Source: Burkholderiales bacterium PBB2
Lineage (GTDB): Bacteria; Pseudomonadota; Gammaproteobacteria; Burkholderiales; Burkholderiaceae_C
Assembly (NCBI GenBank): GCA_002255955.1
Contig: NKIM01000011.1
Location: forward strand, 83,226-147,225
Direction: 5' to 3'
Length of the DNA stretch: 64,000 bases
The notes beneath the pieces were generated by a model that was not told the DNA's origin, searched no databases, and saw only the letters and a program-made list of their open reading frames with translations. Positions 42,699 through 50,540 of this stretch are shown piece by piece; within the stretch, counting starts at the first letter, position 1, and every line of letters starts with the position of its first letter. The translations under genes and the position numbers were made by a program.

Positions 42699-43064
42699 AT
42701 GAAACATATTTTTCTCGTCGACGATTCGGCCACCATGCTGATGAGTCTCAAAGGCACGCTGGAGATCAGCGGCTTCAAGGTGGACACGGCCAGCGATGGC
42801 GAGCTGGCCCTGAGCCGCCTGCAGCAGGGCCTGAAGCCCGATCTGATCATCACCGACATCAACATGCCCCGCATGGACGGCATCGCCCTGATCCGCGAAG
42901 CCCGCAAGCTGCTGCGCTTCATCCCCATCCTGGCCCTGACCACCGAGAGCCAGCAAGGCAAGCGCGAAGACGCCAAGAAGAACGGCGCCACCGGCTGGCT
43001 GGTCAAGCCGGTCGGCGGGGCCGAGCTGCTGTCCGTGATCCGTCAGGTTCTGCCCGGCGCATGA
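42699..43064 (+). CDS. cheY: CheY-like response regulator, 121 aa
   Basis: Minimal receiver: HIFLVDDSATMLMSLKGTLE, acceptor Asp near residue 53 in IITDINMPRMDGIAL, Thr in ILALTTESQQGKR and Lys in WLVKPVGGAEL. No extra domain. ATG 42699 follows GAGGAG about 7 bases upstream. Second stand-alone receiver in the operon, directly before the receptor-like gene at 43080. Nearest in style to the CheY group called PilG/PilH-like or alternative-pathway CheYs; its output target is not evident. Confidence 0.94.
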   Translation: MKHIFLVDDSATMLMSLKGTLEISGFKVDTASDGELALSRLQQGLKPDLIITDINMPRMDGIALIREARKLLRFIPILALTTESQQGKREDAKKNGATGWLVKPVGGAELLSVIRQVLPGA

Positions 43065-43079
43065 GCGAGGTCCCCCATC

Positions 43080-44399
43080 ATGAAGTTCTCCATGCTCTCC
43101 CCTCCCTCGACCGAGGATGACGCCGGCCTCGAAGGCGCCGATGCCGCAGCCTCGCCGGTCTACCGCAAGGCGGCGCGCCGCATCACCCTGCGCCGAGCGG
43201 CCCTGGCCGGCTTGCTGCTGCTGGCCTTGCTGCCGGCGGTGGCGCCCGACTGGCTGAGCTACGGCCAGCTGATCTGGTTCCTCGGCGGCCTCAGCCTGGG
43301 CTGGGCGGCGCGACCCTGGTTGCAGCAGATCGGCCCGCAGCGCCGCCTGCCCACCGATGTGGTGGCCCAGGACATCAGCACCTTGCAGCAAGCCTTTGCC
43401 GTGCTCAAGCAGCAGGTCAGCGCCACCATCCAGACCTCGGAGACGGCCGTCATGTCCATGGGCCAGCGCATGGGCCGCGTGCATGAGAACTCGCAGGCCC
43501 TGCACACCCGCCTGGTCGATGCGGTCCAGCATTCCGAGCAGCTCTCGGCCGATTCGCTGGCGCAAAGCTCTCGCCATGCCTCGGCAGTGAGCCAGCTGGC
43601 CGAGCACCAGCAGCGCTTCGAGGATGCCCGCCAGCATCTGCTGGAGCGCGTGCGCAGCAGCGCCCAGCAGGTGCGCCAGCTGACGCCGCTGGCCACCTTG
43701 ATCTCCGAGATCTCGCGCCAGACCAATCTGCTGGCCATCAACGCCGCCATCGAGTCGGCCCGCGCCGGCCCGGAAGGCGCCGGCTTCAAGGTGGTGGCCA
43801 CCGAGGTGCGCCGCCTGTCGGCGCAGACCGCCGATGCGGCCCGCCAGGTGGCCGAGGGCATCGCCCAGGTGGCCGCCGGCATCGACCAGGAGGCCCAGTC
43901 CCTGCAGATCCACGCCGGTGAAAGCGCCGCCGCCCAGCTCAACGAAATCGCCCTGCACATCCAGAACATGAGCGCCACCCTGGGCGAGGTCGTGCCCTAC
44001 CTGAGCGATCTTTCGCACGAGGTCAATGCCGGTGTGGACCGCGTCAGCGCCGACATCATCGACACGCTCGGCGACATGCAGTTCCAGGACATCAACCGGC
44101 AGCTGCTGGAGCAGATCAACGAGGCGCTGGGCAGCCTGTCCAACCATTTCTCGCAGCTCTACCAGCTGATCGATGGCCAGGCCCCGCCGCCGCCGGTGCT
44201 GCTGGAAGAACTGCTGCAGCTCTGGACCTCGAACTACGTGATGCACTCGCAGCGGGTGGCCCATGCCCTGGCCCTGGGTGGCAGCATGCCGGAGAGCAGC
44301 AGCGCCCGCAGCGCCGCCGCCAACGACAGCGCCGGCCCGGCCCCGGGCTTGCAGCTGGAAATGGCCGGCGCCAACGGCCCGCGCATCGAGCTGTTCTGA
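43080..44399 (+). CDS. Membrane-anchored receptor-like protein with CheZ-like C-terminal motif, 439 aa
   Basis: Two closely spaced hydrophobic helices near the N-terminus (about 40-57 and 62-82) act as membrane anchor with almost no periplasmic loop. A receptor-type tip at about 215-245 reads [20 protein letters not shown] then [16 protein letters not shown]. Past the tip, [20 protein letters not shown] (about 325-345) resembles the phosphatase helix of CheZ (QDFQDLTGQ) and similar tails of some receptor-like proteins. ATG 43080 has GCGAGG upstream. Last gene of the operon. It may sense cytoplasmic state or act on phospho-CheY; both are inference. Confidence 0.85.
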   Translation: MKFSMLSPPSTEDDAGLEGADAAASPVYRKAARRITLRRAALAGLLLLALLPAVAPDWLSYGQLIWFLGGLSLGWAARPWLQQIGPQRRLPTDVVAQDISTLQQAFAVLKQQVSATIQTSETAVMSMGQRMGRVHENSQALHTRLVDAVQHSEQLSADSLAQSSRHASAVSQLAEHQQRFEDARQHLLERVRSSAQQVRQLTPLATLISEISRQTNLLAINAAIESARAGPEGAGFKVVATEVRRLSAQTADAARQVAEGIAQVAAGIDQEAQSLQIHAGESAAAQLNEIALHIQNMSATLGEVVPYLSDLSHEVNAGVDRVSADIIDTLGDMQFQDINRQLLEQINEALGSLSNHFSQLYQLIDGQAPPPPVLLEELLQLWTSNYVMHSQRVAHALALGGSMPESSSARSAAANDSAGPAPGLQLEMAGANGPRIELF

Positions 44400-44425
44400 G
44401 CCCCCAGCCCCACCGAGGCCGCGCG

Positions 44426-45655
44426 ATGAACCAGCCCGCCACCACCGCCTTGGTCCTCAGCGGCGGCGGCGCGCGGGCGGCCTACCAGGTGGGCGTGCTG
44501 AAGGCCATCACCGCCTTGCGCCGCCAGCACCAGGGCGGGCGCAGCGAGCGGAGCAGCCCCTTCGGAGTGATCGTCGGCACCTCAGCCGGCGCCATCAACG
44601 GCGCGGCCCTGGCCTGCCATGCCGACCACTACGATGCCGGAGTCGACCAGCTGGCCGAGGTCTGGTCGCAGTTCAGCGCCGAGCAGGTCTACCGCAGCGA
44701 TGCGCTGGGTGTGGCGCGCAGCGGCGCGCGCTGGCTGAGCATGATGTCGCTGGGCTGGGCGCTGGCGCGCTTTCGCCCGCGCTCGCTGCTGGACAACACG
44801 CCGCTGGGTGGCCTGCTCAGCCGCCTGGTGCCCATGAGCCGCCTGCCCAGCATGTTGGCGCGCGGCCATCTGCAAGCGCTGGCGGTGACCGCCTCCAGCT
44901 ACAGCAGCGGCGAGCATGTCAGCTTCTACCAGGCCGCGCGGCCGATCGCGCCCTGGCTGCGCTCCAGCCGCCTGGCCGTGCCGACCATGCTGACGCAGGA
45001 ACACCTGCTGGCCTCCTCGGCGATTCCCTTCATCTTTCCGGCCACGCGCCTGCACCACGACGGCCTGGGCGCCTGGTATGGCGATGGCTCGATGCGCCAG
45101 ACGGCGCCGCTCTCACCCGCCATCCATCTGGGCGCACGCCGCCTGCTCATCATCGGCGCCGGCCGCATGCACGAGCCGGCCCTGCAGCGCCAAAGCAGCT
45201 CGGCCTACCCCAGCCTGGCCCAGGTGGCCGGCCATGCGCTCTCGGGCATTTTTCTCGACGCGCTGGCGGTGGACATCGAGCGCATGGAACGCATCAACCG
45301 CACCCTGGCCCTGCTGCCACCCGAGGCCCTGGCCGAGACGCCGCTGCGCCCGCTCGATGCGCTGGTGATTGCACCCTCGCAGCGCCTGGATGACATTGCC
45401 GCCCGCCATCTGGAGAGCCTGCCGCGGGCGGTGCGCACCTTGCTGCGCGGCGCCGGGGTCGGCCAGGTTTCGCCCACGCAGCCCAAGCCCCAGGGCGCGG
45501 CCCTGGCGAGCTATCTCCTGTTCGAAGCGCCCTTCACGCAGGAGCTGATGGCCCTGGGCGAGGCCGACACCTGGGCCCAGCGCCAGCGGGTGGCGAGCTT
45601 CTTCGGCTGGCCCGAGATCGAGGACGCGCGTACGCCCGAGCCCGTCTTGGCCTGA
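44426..45655 (+). CDS. Patatin-like phospholipase, 409 aa
   Basis: Patatin fold with oxyanion loop SGGGARAAYQVGVL, nucleophile S53 in VGTSAGAING and catalytic D220 in YGDGSMRQ (DGx motif). The C-terminal 130 residues, including RTLLRGAGVGQVSPTQPK and SYLLFEAPFTQELMALG, match a family of bacterial patatin proteins with such a tail. No signal peptide, so cytoplasmic or delivered by another route. Starts 27 bases after the chemosensory operon with ATG 44426; may be co-transcribed. Substrate class is lipid ester, exact one unknown. Confidence 0.92.
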   Translation: MNQPATTALVLSGGGARAAYQVGVLKAITALRRQHQGGRSERSSPFGVIVGTSAGAINGAALACHADHYDAGVDQLAEVWSQFSAEQVYRSDALGVARSGARWLSMMSLGWALARFRPRSLLDNTPLGGLLSRLVPMSRLPSMLARGHLQALAVTASSYSSGEHVSFYQAARPIAPWLRSSRLAVPTMLTQEHLLASSAIPFIFPATRLHHDGLGAWYGDGSMRQTAPLSPAIHLGARRLLIIGAGRMHEPALQRQSSSAYPSLAQVAGHALSGIFLDALAVDIERMERINRTLALLPPEALAETPLRPLDALVIAPSQRLDDIAARHLESLPRAVRTLLRGAGVGQVSPTQPKPQGAALASYLLFEAPFTQELMALGEADTWAQRQRVASFFGWPEIEDARTPEPVLA

Positions 45656-45664
45656 AAGACCGGC

Positions 45665-47638
45665 TCAGGCCATGGCGCGTTTGAAGGCCAGGGCGCCATC
45701 GGTGCTCAGATGGCGCAGGATGCCTTGCTCGCGCGCCCCCCAGGCTTGGCCCTCGGGCAGCTCCAGCACCAGCACGGCCGGGTTGGCATCGTCACCCACC
45801 ATGGGCGCGAAGATGCGGGTGGGGCCCTGCGCCAGGGTGTCGTGGCGCTCGGTCCAGTCGCGGCTGCAGGCGGCGCAGGGGCTGTCGGGGTCGCTGACGG
45901 CGATCTTCAGCGGCAGGCCTTCATGCTCGCCCTTGGACGACTCGCCCATCACCAGGGTCTGGCCGCTGGCATCGCGGCGGTAGACGGCCAGCACCTCGGC
46001 GCCCAGCACCGAACGCAATTCGCGGCAGAGCACGGTGAAGATCAGGCCCGGGCTGCGCTGGCGCCAGATCTCGCGGCCCAGCACCACCAGCTGTTGCAGT
46101 TGCTCATGCGCGGCCTGCAGCTTGGCCAGGCGTTCTTCCTTGGCCTGGGCCTGCTGGCGTGCATGTTGGCGCTCGTTGCGCGCCACCTCGACCTGCTGGC
46201 GGGCATGACGCGAGGCGGTGTTCCAGCCGACCTGGCGGGCGGCTGCCGCGCGCCGCGCCATCGCATAGGCTTCTTGCGGCCGGCCGGCCTTGTCCAGGGC
46301 TTCGGCGGCGGCGTCGAGCAGGGAGGACTGCGGCTGATAGCCCTCCAGCGCCTGGGCCTGCTCCAGCGCCAGCTGCAGCCAGTTCAACACGGTCTCGGGC
46401 GCGGCGCCGCTGCGCCGTTCGATCTCGGCCAACAAGGCGCGCAGCTCGACCAGATCGGTGCGCTGCTGCTGGGCGGTGGCGGCCTTGATCGCCTCCAGGG
46501 CCACGCGGCGCGCCTCGTCCAGGCGGCCCAGATGCATCAAGGCCCGGGCCTGGCCGAGCACAACGCCGGTGCGCATATCGCTGGAGTGCGAATGCCGCTC
46601 GCGCTGGCCCAGCAGCTCGAAATGCTTGAGCGCCTCCTCGTAGTGGCCATGGTCCAGCTCGGCCTGGCCGAGGTAATCCAGCGCCATCATGGCGGTGCGG
46701 CTGTGCGGATGCTGGGCCAGGGTCTGCAGGCATTCGCGCAGCAGTTCGCGCGCCGATTCGGTCTGGCCGACGCGGCGCAGGGCCTCGCCGGTCTGGGCCA
46801 GGCACAGGCCGATGGCGCCCGGCCAGCGCACGCGCCGCGCCACGGCCAGGCCTTTCTTCAGCCAGGCCAGGGCGGTCTCGAAATCGGAAATGCTGGTGTA
46901 GCTGTAGCCCAGGTTGGAGGCGGCACCGATGGCCCGCCGCACCTGGCCCGATTCCAGGCTGGCCTCGTAGGACTGCTCCAGAAAGGCGGCCGCCTCGACA
47001 TAGTCGGAGCCCAGGCCATGCTCGAGCGCCCGGTAGTCCGACAGGGCCGCGCGGCACAGGGCCGACAGGCCCTCGCCGCTGGCCGGCAGTTGCTCGGACC
47101 AGGTGGCCCGGGCCAGCTCGAAATCGAGGAAGAGATCGGCGCGCGCCAGGCAGGCGCGGTAGTAGAGCTGGCGCTCCGCATCCTGGGCCTGATCGGCACA
47201 GTCCAGCGCGCTTTGCTGGGCATCGCGCTGCAAATCGACATCGCCGCGGTCGGCGTGGATGCTGGCCTGCAGGCCGTACAGATCCGCCTGGGCGCAGGGG
47301 TTGGCGTGCTCGGCCAGTTCGGCACGGGCGCGCTCGACCCAGGTCTGCGCTTCATCGAGCCGCATCATCAGCATCGCCACCTCGCCCTGCACCAGGTGCA
47401 GGCGGGCGCGCATGGTGCTCAGGGCGGCCGGGTCCATGAAGGCGGTCTGTTCCTGCGCTTCGTCCAGCTCCTTGAGCAGGGCACTGGCCAGGGCCTGGGC
47501 GCGCGGGCTGTTCAGCTGGCGCAGGCCCCAGGCCACCGCCAGACGTGAGTTCCAGTCGGAGCTGTCTTGCAGCTGCTGGGCCGCGGCCTGCACCTCACGT
47601 TCCAGAGGAAACAGGAGCAGCTCATGTGCGAATGCCAT
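45665..47638 (-). CDS. TPR-coiled coil-GAF protein without output domain, 657 aa
   Basis: Residues ~25-455 are TPR-like helical repeats (e.g. SNLGYSYTSISDFETALAWL, YLGQAELDHGHYEEALKHFE), ~465-520 a Arg/Gln/Glu coiled coil, and ~520-650 a GAF-like domain (FTVLCRELRSVLGAEVLAVY then AVSDPDSPCAACSRDW). The same TPR-coil arrangement is usually followed by GGDEF or kinase domains; here the chain ends after GAF. ATG 47638 has GGGAGG about 6 bases upstream; the open frame to 47761 is not supported. Divergent from the yfiR gene. Possibly a regulator acting through binding. Confidence 0.82.
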   Translation of the reverse strand: MAFAHELLLFPLEREVQAAAQQLQDSSDWNSRLAVAWGLRQLNSPRAQALASALLKELDEAQEQTAFMDPAALSTMRARLHLVQGEVAMLMMRLDEAQTWVERARAELAEHANPCAQADLYGLQASIHADRGDVDLQRDAQQSALDCADQAQDAERQLYYRACLARADLFLDFELARATWSEQLPASGEGLSALCRAALSDYRALEHGLGSDYVEAAAFLEQSYEASLESGQVRRAIGAASNLGYSYTSISDFETALAWLKKGLAVARRVRWPGAIGLCLAQTGEALRRVGQTESARELLRECLQTLAQHPHSRTAMMALDYLGQAELDHGHYEEALKHFELLGQRERHSHSSDMRTGVVLGQARALMHLGRLDEARRVALEAIKAATAQQQRTDLVELRALLAEIERRSGAAPETVLNWLQLALEQAQALEGYQPQSSLLDAAAEALDKAGRPQEAYAMARRAAAARQVGWNTASRHARQQVEVARNERQHARQQAQAKEERLAKLQAAHEQLQQLVVLGREIWRQRSPGLIFTVLCRELRSVLGAEVLAVYRRDASGQTLVMGESSKGEHEGLPLKIAVSDPDSPCAACSRDWTERHDTLAQGPTRIFAPMVGDDANPAVLVLELPEGQAWGAREQGILRHLSTDGALAFKRAMA

Positions 47639-47841
47639 CCAGGCCTCCCGGGCGAGGGATTCAGATGCGCATGAGCCTAGCGCCCGGCCCGCGCGGCCTA
47701 TCCGCAGAAAAGCCCGCGCTTTGCCCGGCTGCCGTGCCCGCGCAACAGGCCACCCCTGCACTTGCGGGGGTGGCTGGGGCGCAGCGGGCAGGAATGCGCG
47801 GCACCCCGGCTTCAGCCCTGCCTATACTGGACCGACCTCGT

Positions 47842-47861
47842 CTTCATTCGGAAGTATGAAG
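47842..47861. promoter_or_regulatory. Inverted repeat upstream of yfiR
   Basis: CTTCAT-N8-ATGAAG is a perfect 6-bp dyad, 50 bases before the yfiR-like start and 15 bases after a TATACT (47823-47828) that could be a -10. The wider gap 47639-47911 otherwise holds nothing I can assign. Confidence 0.4.
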
Positions 47862-47911
47862 CGCGTCCCTGGGCCCCGGCCCGGGCCCCGCGTGGCTGGT
47901 TTGGAATCTGA

Positions 47912-48562
47912 ATGTTGGCTGCCTTTTTTGTCTCCCGCCCGACCGCGCTGCTGCGCGGGATCGGGCTGCTGCATGGCACCGCGCTGCGTTGTGGGGCTGT
48001 GCGGCGCCAGCTTCAGCTGAACTGGGGCATGGGCCTGGCGCTCGGCAGCTTGGCCTGCGTCCACGCGCAGGCGCAAGCGCAGCCCCCGTCGCCGCAGGCG
48101 GTGGTGGCGCAATCGGCCCTGGCCACCGGGGCCATCCTGCAAGCCATCGTCAGCTACACGCGCTGGCCGCAGCGCCCGGCGAGCCTGGGCCTGTGCATCA
48201 GCCGCAGCGCCAGCGATGCGCAGGAGATCGCCCGCCAGGTGCAGCCCCTGCACGATGGCCGCCAGCTGGATGTGCACCTGATCGAAGCCAACCAGACCGC
48301 CCTGCCCGCGCAATGCCAGGCGGTGTACCTGGAAGGCTGGCAGCCCGAGACCTTGCGCCTGCTGCTGCGCAGCCTGGCCCAGCAACCGGTGCTGACCCTG
48401 GGCCGAGGGCCCGAGTTCTGCAGCGACGGCGGCATGTTCTGCCTGGAAGCGCAGGACGGACGCACCCGCTTTGAAGTCAACCTCGACGCCGTGGCCCGCA
48501 GCGGGCTGCGCGTGCACCCCCAGGTGCTGCGCCTGGCACAGCCCCAGGGGCGCAAGGCATGA
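47912..48562 (+). CDS. yfiR: YfiR-like periplasmic regulator (DUF4154), 216 aa
   Basis: YfiR is a periplasmic repressor of the diguanylate cyclase YfiN. The core pattern (LQAIVSYTRWPQRPASLGLC at ~90-110, then AVYLEGWQ, PVLTLGRGPEFCSDGGMFCL and VNLDAVARSGLRVHPQVLRL at the end) is the DUF4154 family. Cys residues near CSDGGMFC match disulfide-forming positions. A signal peptide is expected; ATG 47912 yields a long leader, and the Met at 48029 (MGLALGSLACVHAQA) is a possible alternative. Its stop overlaps the yfiN-like start by 4 bases. Confidence 0.88.
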   Translation: MLAAFFVSRPTALLRGIGLLHGTALRCGAVRRQLQLNWGMGLALGSLACVHAQAQAQPPSPQAVVAQSALATGAILQAIVSYTRWPQRPASLGLCISRSASDAQEIARQVQPLHDGRQLDVHLIEANQTALPAQCQAVYLEGWQPETLRLLLRSLAQQPVLTLGRGPEFCSDGGMFCLEAQDGRTRFEVNLDAVARSGLRVHPQVLRLAQPQGRKA

Positions 48563-49959
48563 GCAAGCGGCTGCGTCATCTCTGGGGTGCTAGCCCGGCG
48601 GCACAGGGCAGGCCCGTGCCCAGCGTGTTCGAGCTGATGCGTGCGGCCAGCTGGCGCATCGGTTGGCTTTCGGTGCTCAGCGTCGGCCTGGTGCTGACCG
48701 TGGGCGCGGCCTTGCTGCTGCATCTGTCCACCGTGCGCAATCTGGAGCTGCAGGCGCGCTCGCTGGCCTATTCGGTGGAGGCGGCCGTGGTGTTCCAGGA
48801 TCGCCAGGCCACCGAAACCCTGCTGCAGGAGCTGCTGCGCCATGAGCCGGTGTCGGCCGCGCGCGTGCGGCTCGGGCCCATGAGCCTGAGCGCGCAGCCG
48901 CAGCGGGATGGAGCGGCCGGCATCGACCCCGGTGAGGACTTCGCTCGCTACCGCAAGCCCGAGGCCGAGGGTGGTCGGGCCTGGCTGGCCGAACACCTCT
49001 GGCCGGTGCGCGCCGAAGCCCCCGTGCTGGCTCAGGGCCGGGTGCAGGCCGTGGTGGAGCTGCAGGCCGATGCCAGCGCGCTGTTCAGCCTGGTGTGCTG
49101 GGCTGCCGCGGGCGTGCTGCTGGCCATGGGCCTGGTCGGGGTGGCGGTGTTGCGGGTCTCGCAGCGCCTGGCCGATCGCCTGGTCCTGCCCCTGCAAGCC
49201 CTGGCGGACTACAGCCGCCAGATGCGCCAGCTGCGTGAACCCCAGGGTCAGTTGCTCACCCCACGCAGCGCCCCGCGCGCTGGCGTGCGCGAGCTGGATC
49301 AGCTCAGCGCCGATTTCGACGCCCTGCTGCAGGAGCTCAGCGAGCACCAGCAACAGTTGCTGCGCGAGCATGACGCGCTGCGCCATGCCCATGCCGAGCT
49401 CAGCGACCAGGCCGCGCGCGACGGCCTGACCGGCGTGGCCACGCGTGCCCACTTCGAGCGCGTACTGGCCAGCACCTTGTCGCAGGCCAGCCGCGCGGGC
49501 GGCTGCTTCTCGCTGTTCTTCATCGACGCCGATCATTTCAAGCACATCAACGATCAGCATGGCCACGAGGCCGGCGACTGCGTGCTGGTGGCCGTGGCCC
49601 AGCGCCTGAGCCGCAGCGTGCGTGCGCAGGACCTGGTGGGGCGGCTGGGCGGGGACGAGTTCGTGGTCCTGGTCCATGGCCTGCGCCAGGCCACCAATGC
49701 GCCCGCCATCGCCGAGCAGCTGCGCCATGCCGTGGCGCAGCCGGTGACCCTGCCCAACGGGGCTGACGTGGTGCCCGGCATCAGCGTCGGCCTGGCGATT
49801 TTCCCCACCCATGGCCTGAGCGCTGCCGAGCTGATGAAGGCGGCCGACCAGGACATGTACCAGCGCAAGCGGGCGGCACGCAGCGTGCCGGCCCCTGGCT
49901 CATCAAGCAGGAGTTCACTTGAAGCAGCCCCGACACGCCCCACACCCAGCCCGGACTGA
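48559..49959 (+). CDS. yfiN: YfiN/TpbB-like membrane diguanylate cyclase, 466 aa
   Basis: TM1 at about 34-57, a periplasmic CHASE8-type domain (about 58-172; SLAYSVEAAVVFQDRQATET), TM2 at about 175-198, HAMP, and GGDEF domain (about 290-445) with intact GGDEF at 364-368. A Pro/Ser-rich tail of ~25 residues follows. Makes cyclic di-GMP, repressed by YfiR and released by YfiB in the Pseudomonas system. The final 41 bases overlap the yfiB-like gene. Confidence 0.93.
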   Translation: MSKRLRHLWGASPAAQGRPVPSVFELMRAASWRIGWLSVLSVGLVLTVGAALLLHLSTVRNLELQARSLAYSVEAAVVFQDRQATETLLQELLRHEPVSAARVRLGPMSLSAQPQRDGAAGIDPGEDFARYRKPEAEGGRAWLAEHLWPVRAEAPVLAQGRVQAVVELQADASALFSLVCWAAAGVLLAMGLVGVAVLRVSQRLADRLVLPLQALADYSRQMRQLREPQGQLLTPRSAPRAGVRELDQLSADFDALLQELSEHQQQLLREHDALRHAHAELSDQAARDGLTGVATRAHFERVLASTLSQASRAGGCFSLFFIDADHFKHINDQHGHEAGDCVLVAVAQRLSRSVRAQDLVGRLGGDEFVVLVHGLRQATNAPAIAEQLRHAVAQPVTLPNGADVVPGISVGLAIFPTHGLSAAELMKAADQDMYQRKRAARSVPAPGSSSRSSLEAAPTRPTPSPD

Positions 49960-50503
49960 AACCAGCCTCAAGCCCCGTGACCGGGCCGCCGGCCTGACGC
50001 AGCGTCGCGCGCTGCTTGGCCTGCCCCTGCTGCCCCTGCTCTTGCAGGCCTGTCAAAGCAGCCCCGGCACGGCAGCCGTCATCACACCGCCCTCGCCCTG
50101 GACCGAGCAGCAACGGCGCCGCCTGCAAGAGCTGGGCTTTGTGCCGAACGGCGATGAGTGGGAGTTGAACCTGGCCACCAGCCTGCTGTTCGGCTTCGAT
50201 TCCGACCGCCTGCAGCTGGAGCAGCGCAAGCGCCTGATCGAGCTGGGCCAGCAGCTGCGCGAGGTCGAGGTGCCGCGGCTGCGCATCGAAGGCCACAGCG
50301 ACGCCGTGGGCGACGCCGGCTACAACAAGCAGCTGTCACTGCGCCGTGCCAGCGCCGTCAGCCAGGCCCTGCAAGGCGCGGGCTGGCCCAGCAGCGCGCT
50401 GAAAACCCAGGGCTTCGGCCACGAGAAACCGATTGCCGACAACAGCAACGAAGCCAGCCGCGCCAAGAACCGGCGCGTGGTGCTGATCGCGATGGCCGGC
50501 TGA
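49919..50503 (+). CDS. yfiB: YfiB-like OmpA-family lipoprotein, 194 aa
   Basis: Lipoprotein signal with twin Arg (TQRRALLGLPLLPLLLQAC, lipid-carrying C45) and a C-terminal OmpA peptidoglycan-binding domain (LLFGFDSDRLQLEQRKRLIE, IEGHSDAVGDAGYNKQLSLR, KPIADNSNEASRAKNRRV). YfiB relieves YfiN from YfiR. Start is TTG 49919 with AGGAG 6 bases upstream, inside the yfiN-like gene by 41 bases; the strong ribosome site and signal peptide support this start. A perfect hairpin follows the stop. Confidence 0.9.
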   Translation: MKQPRHAPHPARTETSLKPRDRAAGLTQRRALLGLPLLPLLLQACQSSPGTAAVITPPSPWTEQQRRRLQELGFVPNGDEWELNLATSLLFGFDSDRLQLEQRKRLIELGQQLREVEVPRLRIEGHSDAVGDAGYNKQLSLRRASAVSQALQGAGWPSSALKTQGFGHEKPIADNSNEASRAKNRRVVLIAMAG

Positions 50504-50505
50504 GC

Positions 50506-50526
50506 GAACGGGCGTCAAGCCCGTTC
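50506..50526. terminator. Hairpin between yfiB and nrdJ (convergent)
   Basis: GAACGGGC-GTCAA-GCCCGTTC is a perfect 8-bp stem with 5-base loop in the 37-base gap between convergent genes. There is no T-run, so a bidirectional, possibly Rho-assisted, terminator is the best reading. Confidence 0.65.
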
Positions 50527-50540
50527 ACCGGTTCACTCGA

